From contig NZ_ATGG01000010.1 of the NCBI RefSeq assembly GCF_000413855.1, forward strand, positions 62,001 through 126,000: a stretch of DNA of 64,000 nt. The letters are read 5' to 3'. The notes beneath the pieces were generated by a model. That model was not told where the DNA came from, did not search any database, and worked only from the letters and a program-made list of their open reading frames with translations. The stretch comes from Acinetobacter gyllenbergii CIP 110306 = MTCC 11365 (GTDB taxonomy: Bacteria; Pseudomonadota; Gammaproteobacteria; Pseudomonadales; Moraxellaceae). This document shows, in pieces, positions 35,765-45,635 of the stretch; within the stretch, counting starts at the first letter, position 1, and every line of letters starts with the position of its first letter. A program made the position numbers and the translations under genes.

Positions 35765-37135
35765 ATGAGCGTTACTTCCGTAAATCCTGCCGCTAATGCA
35801 ACTAACGAATATTATCTGACTCGCCAAAGTCAGATGGAATCGAATGTTCGTAGTTATCCACGTAAATTACCGTTAGCGATAGCAAAAGCACAAGGCTGTT
35901 GGGTTACTGATGTTGAAGGTACAGAGTACCTTGATTGTTTAGCTGGGGCAGGAACATTGGCTTTGGGCCATAATCATCCTGCGGTGATTCAAAGTATTCA
36001 AGACACATTGGCAAGCGGTTTGCCATTGCATACTTTAGACTTAACGACTCCTTTAAAAGATGCGTTTACTGAAGCGCTTTTGGCTTATTTGCCAGGCGGT
36101 CAAGAAGAATATTGCCTACAATTCTGTGGTCCATCTGGTGCAGATGGTACAGAAGCAGCGATTAAATTAGCGAAAACTTATACGGGTCGTAGCACAGTGA
36201 TTAGTTTCTCTGGTGGCTACCATGGTATGACGCACGGCGCGCTTGCAATGACAGGTAACCTGTCAGCGAAGAATGCGGTGAATGGCTTAATGCCAGGCGT
36301 GCAATTTATGCCATACCCACATGAATATCGTTGCCCACTTGGTTTAGGTGGGGAGGCAGGTGTTGACGCTTTAACTTACTTCTTTGAAAACTTCATCGAA
36401 GATGTTGAAAGTGGTGTAACTAAGCCTGCAGCTGTGATCCTTGAAGCGATTCAAGGTGAAGGTGGTGTTGTTACTGCACCAGTAAAATGGTTGCAAAAAA
36501 TCCGTGAAGTGACTGAAAAGCACAACATCGTTTTAATCTTGGACGAAGTTCAAGCTGGTTTTGCACGTTCAGGTAAAATGTTTGCCTTTGAACATGCTGG
36601 AATCGAGCCTGATGTTGTGGTGATGTCTAAAGCGGTCGGTGGTAGCTTACCACTTGCAGTATTAGGTATTAAACGTAAGTTTGATGCTTGGCAGCCTGCG
36701 GGTCACACGGGTACTTTCCGTGGTAACCAACTTGCGATGGGTACAGGTTTAGCATCACTTCAAGTGATCAAAGAACAAAACCTTGCTCAAAATGCGCAAG
36801 AGCGTGGTGATTTCTTACAAGCTGAGTTCAAGAAACTTGCGCAAGAATTCCCATGTATTGGTAACGTACGTGGTCGTGGTTTGATGATCGGTGTAGAGAT
36901 CGTTGACGAGCGTAAACCTGCGGACCATATGGGTTCATTACCTGCGGACGCTCAATTGGCTGCTGCAATTCAGACGGCTTGTTTCAACAATAAATTATTG
37001 CTTGAAAAAGGTGGTCGTAACGGTACAGTTATCCGTTTACTTTGCCCGTTGATTATCAATCAAGAAGAATGCGTAGAGGCGGTTGCTCGCTTCAAGAAAG
37101 CTGTTGCTGAAGCATTAAAAGCAGTACGAGGCTAA
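35765..37135 (+). CDS. dat: L-2,4-diaminobutyrate:2-ketoglutarate 4-aminotransferase
   Basis: Dat makes L-2,4-diaminobutyrate from aspartate semialdehyde and glutamate. The 456-residue class-III aminotransferase has [48 protein letters not shown] and the PLP-lysine region [15 protein letters not shown]. It is followed three bases later by ddc, so they form one operon. In Acinetobacter this pair produces 1,3-diaminopropane, which is also a backbone of the siderophore acinetoferrin in A. haemolyticus. Confidence 0.95.
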   Translation: MSVTSVNPAANATNEYYLTRQSQMESNVRSYPRKLPLAIAKAQGCWVTDVEGTEYLDCLAGAGTLALGHNHPAVIQSIQDTLASGLPLHTLDLTTPLKDAFTEALLAYLPGGQEEYCLQFCGPSGADGTEAAIKLAKTYTGRSTVISFSGGYHGMTHGALAMTGNLSAKNAVNGLMPGVQFMPYPHEYRCPLGLGGEAGVDALTYFFENFIEDVESGVTKPAAVILEAIQGEGGVVTAPVKWLQKIREVTEKHNIVLILDEVQAGFARSGKMFAFEHAGIEPDVVVMSKAVGGSLPLAVLGIKRKFDAWQPAGHTGTFRGNQLAMGTGLASLQVIKEQNLAQNAQERGDFLQAEFKKLAQEFPCIGNVRGRGLMIGVEIVDERKPADHMGSLPADAQLAAAIQTACFNNKLLLEKGGRNGTVIRLLCPLIINQEECVEAVARFKKAVAEALKAVRG

Positions 37136-37138
37136 TTC

Positions 37139-38671
37139 ATGGTTGATTTTGCAGAACATCGTAAAGCGTTACTCTGCAATGATGCTCAATCTATTGCTGA
37201 CTATCAGTCAGCAATGGGCGAGGCGGTAACTGCCGTTTCAGCATGGTTGCAAAATGATAAAATGTACACTGGTGGTAGCATTAAAGATTTGCGCGAAGCA
37301 ATCTCTTTTGCACCTTCAAAACAAGGTTTAGGTGTACGGCAATCATTACAACGTATGGTTGAGCTTTTCCTCAACAAAAGCTTAAAAGTACATCACCCAC
37401 ATTCACTTGCACACTTACACTGCCCAACTATGGTGATGAGCCAGATTGCGGAAGTGTTGATCAATGCAACCAACCAATCGATGGATTCATGGGATCAAAG
37501 CCCAGCGGGTTCGTTGATGGAAGTGCAACTCATTGATTGGCTTCGCCAAAAAGTGGGCTATGGTGTAGGTCAAGCAGGTGTGTTCACGTCTGGCGGTACA
37601 CAGTCAAACTTGATGGGTGTATTGCTGGCACGTGACTGGTGCATCTCGAAAAACTGGAAAGACGAAAATGGTAAGCCATGGTCGGTTCAGCGTGATGGTA
37701 TTCCAGCAGAAGCAATGAAGAACGTCAAAGTCATTTGTTCTGAAAATGCACATTTCTCTGTGCAAAAGAACATGGCGATGATGGGGATGGGCTTCCAGTC
37801 TGTTGTCACTGTTCCTGTGAATGAAAATGCACAGATGGATGTTGATGCACTGGAAAAAACCATGGCGCATCTTCAGTCTGAAGGCAAAATCGTAGCCTGT
37901 GTTGTTGCAACTGCAGGTACGACAGATGCTGGTGCGATTGATCCACTCAAGAAAATCCGTGAAATCACCACGAAGTATGGTTCATGGATGCATATTGATG
38001 CAGCTTGGGGCGGTGCACTGATTCTTTCAAATGACCATCGTGCAATGTTAGATGGAATTGAATTATCAGACTCAATCACGCTTGATTTCCATAAGCATTA
38101 TTTCCAAAGCATTAGCTGTGGCGCTTTCTTGTTGAAAGACGAAGCAAACTATCGCTTTATGCATTATGAAGCAGAATATTTAAACTCTGCGTATGATGAA
38201 GAACACGGTGTACCTAACCTCGTGTCTAAATCATTACAAACGACACGTCGTTTTGATGCATTGAAATTATGGATGACGGTTGAAGCATTAGGCGAAGAGC
38301 TTTATGGTTCGATGATTGATCATGGTGTGAAATTAACACGTGAAGTTGCAGATTATATTAAAGCAACAGCGGGTCTTGAATTGTTGGTTGAACCACAATT
38401 CGCTTCAGTCCTGTTCCGTGTGGTACCAGAAGCTTATCCGGCTGAATTTATCGATAGCTTGAACCAAAATGTGGCAGATGAACTGTTTGCTCGTGGTGAG
38501 GCGAATATTGGTGTAACCAAAGTCGGTAATGTTCAATCATTGAAGATGACCACTTTAAGCCCAGTTGCAACGCTTGAAAATGTTCAAAACTTGCTTGCAC
38601 TTGTGTTGGCAGAAGCTGATCGTATTAAAGATGCAATTGCTGCAGGAACTTATGTTCCAGCGATTGATTAA
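37139..38671 (+). CDS. ddc: L-2,4-diaminobutyrate decarboxylase
   Basis: Ddc releases CO2 from diaminobutyrate to give 1,3-diaminopropane. The 510-residue group-II PLP decarboxylase has [28 protein letters not shown] and the PLP lysine in LDFHKHYFQ. The ATG lies three bases after the dat stop. A bidirectional terminator follows, shared with the convergent Rieske gene. The pathway assignment with dat is secure. Confidence 0.95.
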   Translation: MVDFAEHRKALLCNDAQSIADYQSAMGEAVTAVSAWLQNDKMYTGGSIKDLREAISFAPSKQGLGVRQSLQRMVELFLNKSLKVHHPHSLAHLHCPTMVMSQIAEVLINATNQSMDSWDQSPAGSLMEVQLIDWLRQKVGYGVGQAGVFTSGGTQSNLMGVLLARDWCISKNWKDENGKPWSVQRDGIPAEAMKNVKVICSENAHFSVQKNMAMMGMGFQSVVTVPVNENAQMDVDALEKTMAHLQSEGKIVACVVATAGTTDAGAIDPLKKIREITTKYGSWMHIDAAWGGALILSNDHRAMLDGIELSDSITLDFHKHYFQSISCGAFLLKDEANYRFMHYEAEYLNSAYDEEHGVPNLVSKSLQTTRRFDALKLWMTVEALGEELYGSMIDHGVKLTREVADYIKATAGLELLVEPQFASVLFRVVPEAYPAEFIDSLNQNVADELFARGEANIGVTKVGNVQSLKMTTLSPVATLENVQNLLALVLAEADRIKDAIAAGTYVPAID

Positions 38672-38698
38672 TTTCAATTTGGTAGACGCATCAAACTA

Positions 38699-38727
38699 AA
38701 AAAGAGGTCTTGAATAGACCTCTTTTT
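38699..38727. terminator. Bidirectional terminator between ddc and the Rieske oxygenase
   Basis: A 12-bp stem (AAAAAGAGGTCT with AGACCTCTTTTT, TGAAT loop) lies 28 bases after the ddc stop. Confidence 0.9.
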
Positions 38728-38759
38728 TATTGCCTATTAAAATTGAATTTAAGCATAGA

Positions 38760-39815
38760 CTAGGCCGCAAAAATTGGATTGAATCCCATTTTTCTTAAGA
38801 GTCGGCGATACATACTTGAGCTACGGTCTGCTGGAAAATGTGCTTCCATCGATAAATCCAGGGGGAGATATTCAGGTTTCTGGGTTTCGACAATCAGTCG
38901 ATCTTCTTCAAAAATCTGTAAATTAAATGCATAAGCATCCTCAACAGGTAAATCCTTGTCATAATTACGGCAGATTGGTGCAAATAACCGAGTTTGTCGC
39001 GCGCTTACAGGAGAGGCCGCATTCATGATCACCTGCTTGCTTTGATTCGGAAAATGGATGGTCAGTGTTGCCGTAAAAGGTAGACTGATTTCAAAATGTC
39101 TGAGCCAGTTGAAATTGTCCTGCCCACGTTGCACTGTGCCAATCGGATAGCGTCCGACACTGCTGATATAATCTGCATCGAAGCCATAACTAGTTTCTGT
39201 GGTGCTATAGTCTGGTACTTCAACATCATCAGGGTCACCAAAACTATCAGGATGTACCCACGCAAAATGGGCAACATCAATGAATCCTTCGAGTTGCCGA
39301 CCCGCAAAACAATTTAAATCGACAAAGGGGCATAGCAGTTGTTGGTAGTCTGCATCCTCCCAGTAGGGCATGTTAGGAATAACGGGTTGCTCATTCGGGC
39401 GAGCTGCTAAGCAACACCATATCAGTCCGTACTTTTCTGTGGCAGCATAGGTTTTCAAATGAAAGCGATCAGATATTTTATGCTGTGGATGTGCTGGAAT
39501 GCGATTACATTTGCCTGCATGTCCAAAGCGTAATCCGTGGTAGCGACACACAATGCCTTGCCCGTCATGATGGCCTAAACTGAGGGGCACACCGCGATGT
39601 GGGCAAACATCTTTTGCAACAATCAGTTCATCTCCCATTTTGTAAATCACCAGTGGCATATCCAGCAACATGGCTGCTGTTGGCTGTTCTGAAATATCAC
39701 GGGCGAGCGCAATCGGATACCAGTGCTGAGCAAGCAGCTGCCAATCATGCTCTGAAAATGTCATGTGTACAGGTAAATCCGTATGCTTAAACGTTGTAAT
39801 CACTTTGCTGTTCAT
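38760..39815 (-). CDS. Rieske 2Fe-2S aromatic oxygenase subunit
   Basis: The 351-residue protein has an N-terminal Rieske domain with the ligands in CPHRGVPLSLGHH and CRYHGLRFG (about 73-102), and a C-terminal catalytic domain with mononuclear iron ligands around DVAHFAWVHPDSFG (about 180-193). It resembles VanA-type mono-component oxygenases that demethylate or hydroxylate aromatic acids, and no reductase gene is adjacent, so electrons must come from elsewhere. Start ATG 39815 follows GATAAGAAG; the frame is open 21 codons more. It faces ddc and diverges from an aldehyde dehydrogenase. Confidence 0.85.
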   Translation of the reverse strand: MNSKVITTFKHTDLPVHMTFSEHDWQLLAQHWYPIALARDISEQPTAAMLLDMPLVIYKMGDELIVAKDVCPHRGVPLSLGHHDGQGIVCRYHGLRFGHAGKCNRIPAHPQHKISDRFHLKTYAATEKYGLIWCCLAARPNEQPVIPNMPYWEDADYQQLLCPFVDLNCFAGRQLEGFIDVAHFAWVHPDSFGDPDDVEVPDYSTTETSYGFDADYISSVGRYPIGTVQRGQDNFNWLRHFEISLPFTATLTIHFPNQSKQVIMNAASPVSARQTRLFAPICRNYDKDLPVEDAYAFNLQIFEEDRLIVETQKPEYLPLDLSMEAHFPADRSSSMYRRLLRKMGFNPIFAA

Positions 39816-40218
39816 CTTCTTATCTTCTGGTGCATTTGTATTGAATATAGCGAAGCCAGCTGTTCTAAGAAATTTCAATTAATTGAATGAAGTGTTGTAA
39901 CTTTTAGAACGCAGAAGCTGAGATGGTATTACATAAAGGCATGCATTTGGCTTGCTGTTTAGTTGCATTCTGTCCAGAGCCTGTTGGATGGTTTTTTATG
40001 ATGAGAAGGTAGAAAATTGTCGCTGTTCTGCACAAACTGTGCATCTTTAATCTAAATCAGAAATAATTATGCATAAACTGTGATGCACAAATTCCATATT
40101 GTAGTGAGAGATGCTCAATATTTTGATGGATAGATGTCATCACTTTTGCACTTGAGACCCAGAGCTGAGGTCGGATCAGGCAAAACATCATGATTACAAT
40201 GAATAGAAGGAACAAGGC
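39816..40218. other. Divergent control region with paired TGCANAAACTGTG repeats
   Basis: This 403-base interval lies between the divergent Rieske and aldehyde dehydrogenase genes. It contains TGCACAAACTGTG at 40029-40041 (also the palindrome TGCACA-AAC-TGTGCA) and TGCATAAACTGTG at 40070-40082, 41 bases apart, about four helical turns. I see no ORF. The placement suits a regulator of both genes. Confidence 0.55.
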
Positions 40219-41649
40219 ATGCAACACTTGAATATGCAAAACCAATTTAAACTGATTATTAACGGTCAATCTTGTCTCGGTGAATCAGGCGAACTTGAGA
40301 TTATCAATCCTGCAACAGCTATTGTTGCAGCAAAGTGTGCGCAGGCTTCGATTGCACAGGTGAATCAAGCAATTGAGGCAGCAAAGCAAGCTTTTGGAAG
40401 CTGGCAACGCAGTTCTCATGAGGAACGCAAAAGCATACTGAATAAGATTGCGGATGGGATTGAACAACATGCCGAAACTTTGGCAGAGTTGATTGTAGTT
40501 GAGCAAGGCAAACCCTTGGCATTGGCACAAATGGAAGTGCAGGGTGCGATTGGCTGGACACGTTATACCGCAAGTTTAGAAATGCCGGTTGATATTATTG
40601 AAGACAGTGAACAGAAACGAATTGAACGTCATTATCAGCCCTTAGGTGTGGTGGCTTCGATTACGCCGTGGAACTGGCCGTTGATGATTGCGGTGTGGCA
40701 TATCATGCCTGCCTTACGTGCAGGCAATGTGGTGATTAATAAACCATCTGAATTTACCCCTTTGGCGACGTTAAAACTCTGTGAAATTATTCAACAAGAA
40801 GTGCCTGCAGGTGTGATTTCAATCTTAGTCGGTAAAGGCGACGTCGGTGAGGTATTATCGACTCACCCTGATATCGCCAAGGTGGTTTTTACAGGCTCGA
40901 CCAAGACGGGTCAGCACATTATGTCGGGTGCGGTAAAAACCTTAAAACATTTGACCTTAGAGCTGGGTGGTAATGATGCGGGGATTGTTTTACCTGATGC
41001 CGATCTTGATCAAATAGCCAAGCGAATTTTTAACGTGGCATTTTTAAATGCTGGGCAAACCTGTGCTGCTTTAAAACGTTTATATGTGCACGAAAGCCAA
41101 TATGACGCGCTAGCACAAAAACTGGCCGATATTGCCAATGGCCAAAATGTTGGAGATGGCATGGTAGCAGAGACGACTTTTGGGCCCGTGCAAAACCAGA
41201 TGCAATATCAGAAAGTAAAAGCCTTAATTGCCGATGCACTTGCACAAGGTGCCAAGGCTTTGTCGGGGGATCAGACGGTGCCAGAGCAAGGTTATTTTAT
41301 TGCACCAACCATTTTAACTGGACTAGATGAAAGTTGCCGTGTGGTGCAAGAGGAGCAGTTTGGTCCTGTTTTGCCGATTCTAAAATATAGCGATATTGAT
41401 GATGCGATTGCACGCGCCAATGCCAGCGAATTTGGCTTAGGTGGTTCAATCTGGTCTTCTGATTTAAAAGCCGCGCAATTTTATGCATCGCAATTACAAT
41501 GCGGCACGGTCTGGGTCAATACCCATGCAGAGATTGTTCCACATGCACCGTTTGGTGGCTGGAAAATGTCAGGCCTTGGTGCTGAGTTCGGTTTGGAGGG
41601 TTTGCTGGAAAATACAGTAGGACAAACTGTACATATCAATAAAATTTAA
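40219..41649 (+). CDS. NAD(P)-dependent aldehyde dehydrogenase family protein
   Basis: The 476-residue enzyme has the family motifs: PWNWPLMIAVWHIMPALRAGN, general base in LELGGNDAGIV (about 252) and catalytic Cys in NAGQTCAALKR (about 284). It oxidises an aldehyde to its acid. Given the 2-keto-acid decarboxylase downstream, the likely substrate is the aldehyde that enzyme releases, for example phenylacetaldehyde or a branched aldehyde; this is inference. ATG 40219 follows AAGGAAC at about 7 bases. A terminator follows. Confidence 0.9.
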   Translation: MQHLNMQNQFKLIINGQSCLGESGELEIINPATAIVAAKCAQASIAQVNQAIEAAKQAFGSWQRSSHEERKSILNKIADGIEQHAETLAELIVVEQGKPLALAQMEVQGAIGWTRYTASLEMPVDIIEDSEQKRIERHYQPLGVVASITPWNWPLMIAVWHIMPALRAGNVVINKPSEFTPLATLKLCEIIQQEVPAGVISILVGKGDVGEVLSTHPDIAKVVFTGSTKTGQHIMSGAVKTLKHLTLELGGNDAGIVLPDADLDQIAKRIFNVAFLNAGQTCAALKRLYVHESQYDALAQKLADIANGQNVGDGMVAETTFGPVQNQMQYQKVKALIADALAQGAKALSGDQTVPEQGYFIAPTILTGLDESCRVVQEEQFGPVLPILKYSDIDDAIARANASEFGLGGSIWSSDLKAAQFYASQLQCGTVWVNTHAEIVPHAPFGGWKMSGLGAEFGLEGLLENTVGQTVHINKI

Positions 41650-41663
41650 ACCTTCATATTTTT

Positions 41664-41691
41664 AAGGCGGATCTAATATCCGCCTTTTTCT
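41664..41691 (+). terminator. Terminator of the aldehyde dehydrogenase gene
   Basis: A 9-bp stem (AAGGCGGAT with ATCCGCCTT) is followed by a T-run and lies 14 bases after the stop. Confidence 0.85.
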
Positions 41692-41721
41692 TTTTATGCA
41701 TGGTGCTGCTTAAAACGAGGT

Positions 41722-42207
41722 TTATGTGGCTGGATGGTAGCTGTGACCCTTGGATTTGCTGAGAAAGTGATTCTGTTCTTTGATTTTTTTTAACACAATG
41801 TAAGATTTTATGTGACCAATAAAACCATAAGACAGTAGTCGCTCTGTGACGAATTGGGACAGCTGTTCCAGATTTTCTGCGACGACTTTTAAAATAAAAT
41901 CAGCATCGCCGCTAATTGAAAAAGCATCTTGAATATTGTCCTCAGCTTCAATTAAGTCCTGAAAGGCTTGCTGTGACTTGGCCTCGTGAATGCGTAAGTT
42001 AATGTGAATCATCGCGGTAACCTCCAAGCCTAAAGCTTGTTGGTGGATGCGGGCGGCATAACCCAAGATCACGCCTTTTTGCTCCAGTAACTGTCGTCTT
42101 CTGGAACATTGTGAAGCTGATAAACCGATTAAATCTCCAACTTCCTGATTGGTGAGCCGTCCATTCTTTTGTAAGGCCTGAATGATTTGCCAGTCGAACT
42201 TATCCAT
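41722..42207 (-). CDS. Lrp/AsnC-family transcriptional regulator
   Basis: The 161-residue protein has the AsnC DNA-binding domain (MDKFDWQIIQALQKNGRLTN then VGDLIGLSASQCSRRRQLLEQ) and a C-terminal ligand-binding RAM domain, the pattern for an amino-acid-responsive regulator. It is convergent with the aldehyde dehydrogenase and divergent from the decarboxylase, so it probably responds to the amino acid handled by that pair. ATG 42207 starts the domain; the frame is open nine codons upstream. The ribosome-binding site lies in an AT-rich inverted repeat. Confidence 0.9.
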   Translation of the reverse strand: MDKFDWQIIQALQKNGRLTNQEVGDLIGLSASQCSRRRQLLEQKGVILGYAARIHQQALGLEVTAMIHINLRIHEAKSQQAFQDLIEAEDNIQDAFSISGDADFILKVVAENLEQLSQFVTERLLSYGFIGHIKSYIVLKKIKEQNHFLSKSKGHSYHPAT

Positions 42208-42209
42208 TG

Positions 42210-42226
42210 CATAAAATCCTTTTATG
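42210..42226 (-). promoter_or_regulatory. Inverted repeat enclosing the regulator's ribosome-binding site
   Basis: CATAAAA (42210-42216) and TTTTATG (42220-42226) flank TCC. On the coding strand the AAGGA ribosome-binding site falls across the loop, so this could be an autoregulatory operator or an RNA hairpin. The stem is entirely AT except its end pairs. Confidence 0.35.
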
Positions 42227-42342
42227 ATACACAAATATTGTATTTTTATTAAAATGCGTTTTTATTATGCACGAAATTTAACAGGTAGATGAAATATTAT
42301 TTTTCTATGGAATAAAAAATTGACTTGAAAGGATGTAGAGCA

Positions 42343-44064
42343 ATGTTCATAGAAATCGGTGATTTTTTAAATCTTCGTCTAAAACAAATGGGTATCCAAC
42401 ATCTCTTTGGTGTACCTGGTGATTTTAACCTTTCTTATCTCGAACAAGTTGAGGCAGATGCCCAACTCGAATTTATTGGTAATTGTAATGAATTAAATGC
42501 GGCTTATGCGGCTGACGGTTATGCACGGATCAACGGCTTTGCTGCTTTGACAACGACCTATGGGGTCGGTGATTTAAGTGCGATTAATGGCATTGCAGGT
42601 GCTTATGCTGAGAATGTACCAGTGGTGCATATTTCTGGGATTCCGCCTTTACATGTGGTGCAGAAAGGAACTCTGGTTCATCACACGCTGGTAGATGGTA
42701 ACTACGACAACATCATGAACTGCATGAAAGAGTTCACGGTTGCACAGACCCGTCTAACCCCAGCCAATGCCGCCTCTGAAATTGACCGTGTGTTACGTCA
42801 ATGTTTCCTTGAACGTCGACCTGTACATATCCAGTTGGCATCGGATATTACTCACGTCAAAATTGAAGTGACAGATCGTTCACTCGATTTATCTTATCCG
42901 AGGGTTGAGCCAGAGCTGTTGCAAAGCGCAGTCAGCAAACTGTGCGAAGTGATTGCACAAGCCAAACGACCAGCGTTGCTGATTGATAATGAAGCCTCTG
43001 TTTTTGGAGTGACATCGTTGCTCAGTGATTTATCACAAAAATGTTCGATTCCCTTTGCCAGCATGCTGACGGCTAAGAATATTATGGATGAAGGTTCACC
43101 GCGCTATGTGGGCACTTATGTCGGTGGGGCGAGCCAAGTACATGTGCGTAATACTATTGAGCAATCAGACTGTCTGATTGGTGTCGGTGTGCGTTTTACC
43201 GATGTCGGAACAGGGGTGTTTACTCATCAAATCGCCACTGAGAACTATATTGAAATGAAACCGTATGGTTTGACGATTTTCGGTCAAGATTTTCCAGGGA
43301 TTGAGATTGGACAACTCCTGGTTGAGTTGAATAAAAAAGTTGCACCACGGAAACTGAGTCAACCGATCATTGAGAAGCAAGCGCAACAAATAATCAATGC
43401 GCCTGAACAGCAAAAACTCAGTCAAGACATCCTTTGGAACTACGTTGAACGTTTTCTCAAAGAAGATGATGTGATTATCGGTGAAGTTGGGACTTCTAAC
43501 TCAGCCTTGGCGGGGCTAAGACTACCGGCAACGGCAAAATATATTGCTCAACCACTCTGGGGTTCAATTGGTTATACCTTACCTGCTTTATTAGGCAGTT
43601 TGTTGGCCGCACCTGAACGCCGTCAAATCCTATTTATTGGTGATGGTTCATTCCAGCTCACCGTACAGGAACTTTCGACTATTATCCGTCATGGTCTCAA
43701 GCCAATTATCTTCTTACTTAATAATGGGGGCTATACCATTGAGCGTTTGATCATGGGCGAAAATGCGGCTTATAACGATGTTCAGGACTGGAAATATAGC
43801 GAGATTCCAAATGTTTTTAACGGTAGCCAAGACTATAAAAGCTGTGTGGTAGAAACTGCAGGACAGTTAAAAGTGCTCTTGGACAACACGCATCAATTCG
43901 ACGGATTGACCTTTATTGAGCTTAAACTCCCAGCCATGGATGCACCAGCCAGCTTGAAAAAGTTTGCATCGGTGATTGCCCGTTTTGATTACGGCGACCG
44001 AGGCTATGAAATTTTAAAGCAACGTGCCCAAGTATCGCCGTGTAAAAAAGCAATTTCCTTCTGA
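42343..44064 (+). CDS. ThDP-dependent 2-keto-acid decarboxylase (indolepyruvate/phenylpyruvate type)
   Basis: The 573-residue enzyme has the ThDP catalytic Glu in NCNELNAAYAADGYAR and the binding motif GDGSFQLTVQE followed by LNNGGYTIERLI. Length and motif set match the pyruvate/indolepyruvate/phenylpyruvate decarboxylases. It turns a 2-keto acid into an aldehyde. Together with the permease, regulator and aldehyde dehydrogenase it suggests an Ehrlich-type pathway from an amino acid via keto acid to aldehyde and acid. Substrate is inference. ATG 42343 was chosen; TTG 42325 opens the frame upstream. Confidence 0.9.
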   Translation: MFIEIGDFLNLRLKQMGIQHLFGVPGDFNLSYLEQVEADAQLEFIGNCNELNAAYAADGYARINGFAALTTTYGVGDLSAINGIAGAYAENVPVVHISGIPPLHVVQKGTLVHHTLVDGNYDNIMNCMKEFTVAQTRLTPANAASEIDRVLRQCFLERRPVHIQLASDITHVKIEVTDRSLDLSYPRVEPELLQSAVSKLCEVIAQAKRPALLIDNEASVFGVTSLLSDLSQKCSIPFASMLTAKNIMDEGSPRYVGTYVGGASQVHVRNTIEQSDCLIGVGVRFTDVGTGVFTHQIATENYIEMKPYGLTIFGQDFPGIEIGQLLVELNKKVAPRKLSQPIIEKQAQQIINAPEQQKLSQDILWNYVERFLKEDDVIIGEVGTSNSALAGLRLPATAKYIAQPLWGSIGYTLPALLGSLLAAPERRQILFIGDGSFQLTVQELSTIIRHGLKPIIFLLNNGGYTIERLIMGENAAYNDVQDWKYSEIPNVFNGSQDYKSCVVETAGQLKVLLDNTHQFDGLTFIELKLPAMDAPASLKKFASVIARFDYGDRGYEILKQRAQVSPCKKAISF

Positions 44065-44197
44065 TCTGAAGGAAAGTCAAAATCTTCAAATTTATAAATT
44101 GATAAGAGAGCGAATCAGATTCGGAGCTTCATGCTGAGCTTCGAATCATGCGCTGTATAAAAGGTGTACAGGATGTGACACACACATTGGAGATAAC

Positions 44198-45583
44198 ATG
44201 ATGGATGTAAACAATAAACATGAGTTAAAACAAGGATTGTCCAATCGGCATATCCAGCTGATTGCGCTTGGTGGTGCGATTGGTACAGGATTATTTTTGG
44301 GTCTGTCGCAAACCATTAAACTGGCAGGGCCCTCTATTTTATTGGGTTATGCGATTGCTGGTGTGATTGCTTTTTTAATTATGCGCCATTTAGGAGAAAT
44401 GGTGGTTGAAGAACCTGTGAGTGGTTCATTTAGTTATTTTGCCAATAAATACTGGGGCCGTATGGCAGGCTTTATGTCGGGCTGGAATTATTGGGTGCTG
44501 TATGTGTTGGTCAGTATGGCTGAACTGAGCGCCATCGGGACCTTTATTCAATTTTGGTGGCCAGACGTGCCCACTTGGCTGACCGCCTTGGTGTTCTTTG
44601 TGTTGATTAATGCGATTAATCTGGTCAATGTGAGATTCTTTGGTGAATCTGAGTTTTTGTTTTCCTGCATTAAGATCGTCGCGATTTTAAGTATGATCGG
44701 TTTTGGTGCTTATTTATTGCTTTCTGGTTCTGCAGGTCCACAGGCGGGTATTGCCAATTTATGGCAACACGGTGGCTTTTTTCCACATGGCACGCATGGC
44801 TTTATTATGGCACTTGCAGTGATCATGTTTGCCTTTGGTGGGCTTGAACTGATCGGGATTGCCGCTGCAGAAACCAAAAATCCTGAAACCACCATTCCTA
44901 AGGCGGTGAATCAGATTGTGTACCGTATTTTGATTTTCTATATCGGTGCAATCGGGATTTTACTGTGTCTTTATCCATGGAATATGGTGGCAGAAGGGGG
45001 CAGTCCTTTTGTGTTGATCTTTCAGTCTTTGAACAGTAACGGCGTTGCCAATGTGCTCAATTTCGTGGTGTTGATTGCAGCAGTTTCTGTTTATAACAGT
45101 TGTATTTATTGTAATAGTCGCATGTTGCATGGTTTGGCCGAACAGGGTAATGCGCCTGCGATATTGAAAAAAGTGAATGCGCGTGGAATTCCTGTTCCTG
45201 CGGCGATTGTCTCTGCTTCGGTTACGGCGGTATGTGTGTTGGTCAACTATTTAATTCCGGGTGAAGCCTTTCAGTTATTCATGATGCTGGTGGTTGCGGC
45301 ACTGGTGATTAACTGGTTAATGATTTCCGTCACCCATTTGAAATTTAATAAAGCAATGCGCCTGAAACAACATCAGACCAAATTTAAAAGTATCTGGAGT
45401 CCATGGAGTAATTATCTCACCATCAGCTTTGTCTGCTTTATTTTGATTATTATGGCGATGACCCCTGATATGCGTCTGGCTGTGATTCTCGGACCGATCT
45501 GGTTGGCGATTTTAGCGGCGATGTATGTCTTTAAATATCGTAAAAAAGTGCTGGTTCTGCCCGAAGCACAGTCCAATCTTTAA
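44198..45583 (+). CDS. APC-superfamily amino acid permease (AAT family, AroP/PheP-like)
   Basis: The 461-residue protein has twelve predicted helices and the AAT-family opening (NRHIQLIALGGAIGTGLFLG at about 16-35, with GSFSYFANKYWG following). The family includes AroP, PheP, ProY and GabP. An aromatic amino acid would fit the adjacent decarboxylase, but specificity is not settled by sequence. A GGAGATAAC ribosome-binding region precedes the ATG. The decarboxylase gene lies 133 bases upstream on the same strand; a terminator follows. Confidence 0.88.
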   Translation: MMDVNNKHELKQGLSNRHIQLIALGGAIGTGLFLGLSQTIKLAGPSILLGYAIAGVIAFLIMRHLGEMVVEEPVSGSFSYFANKYWGRMAGFMSGWNYWVLYVLVSMAELSAIGTFIQFWWPDVPTWLTALVFFVLINAINLVNVRFFGESEFLFSCIKIVAILSMIGFGAYLLLSGSAGPQAGIANLWQHGGFFPHGTHGFIMALAVIMFAFGGLELIGIAAAETKNPETTIPKAVNQIVYRILIFYIGAIGILLCLYPWNMVAEGGSPFVLIFQSLNSNGVANVLNFVVLIAAVSVYNSCIYCNSRMLHGLAEQGNAPAILKKVNARGIPVPAAIVSASVTAVCVLVNYLIPGEAFQLFMMLVVAALVINWLMISVTHLKFNKAMRLKQHQTKFKSIWSPWSNYLTISFVCFILIIMAMTPDMRLAVILGPIWLAILAAMYVFKYRKKVLVLPEAQSNL

Positions 45584-45585
45584 AT

Positions 45586-45613
45586 AAAAAAGGCACAGCA
45601 ATGTGCCTTTTTT
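45586..45613. terminator. Bidirectional terminator between permease and SRPBCC gene
   Basis: A 12-bp stem (AAAAAAGGCACA, GCAA tetraloop, TGTGCCTTTTTT) lies just after the permease stop and serves the convergent gene as well. Confidence 0.9.
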
Positions 45614-45635
45614 ATTACATCAATGCTGTATTGAC

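Noticed and set aside
35618..35827. Minus-strand ORF overlapping the dat start
   Set aside because: Overlaps the dat 5' end and promoter with no ribosome-binding site or domain.
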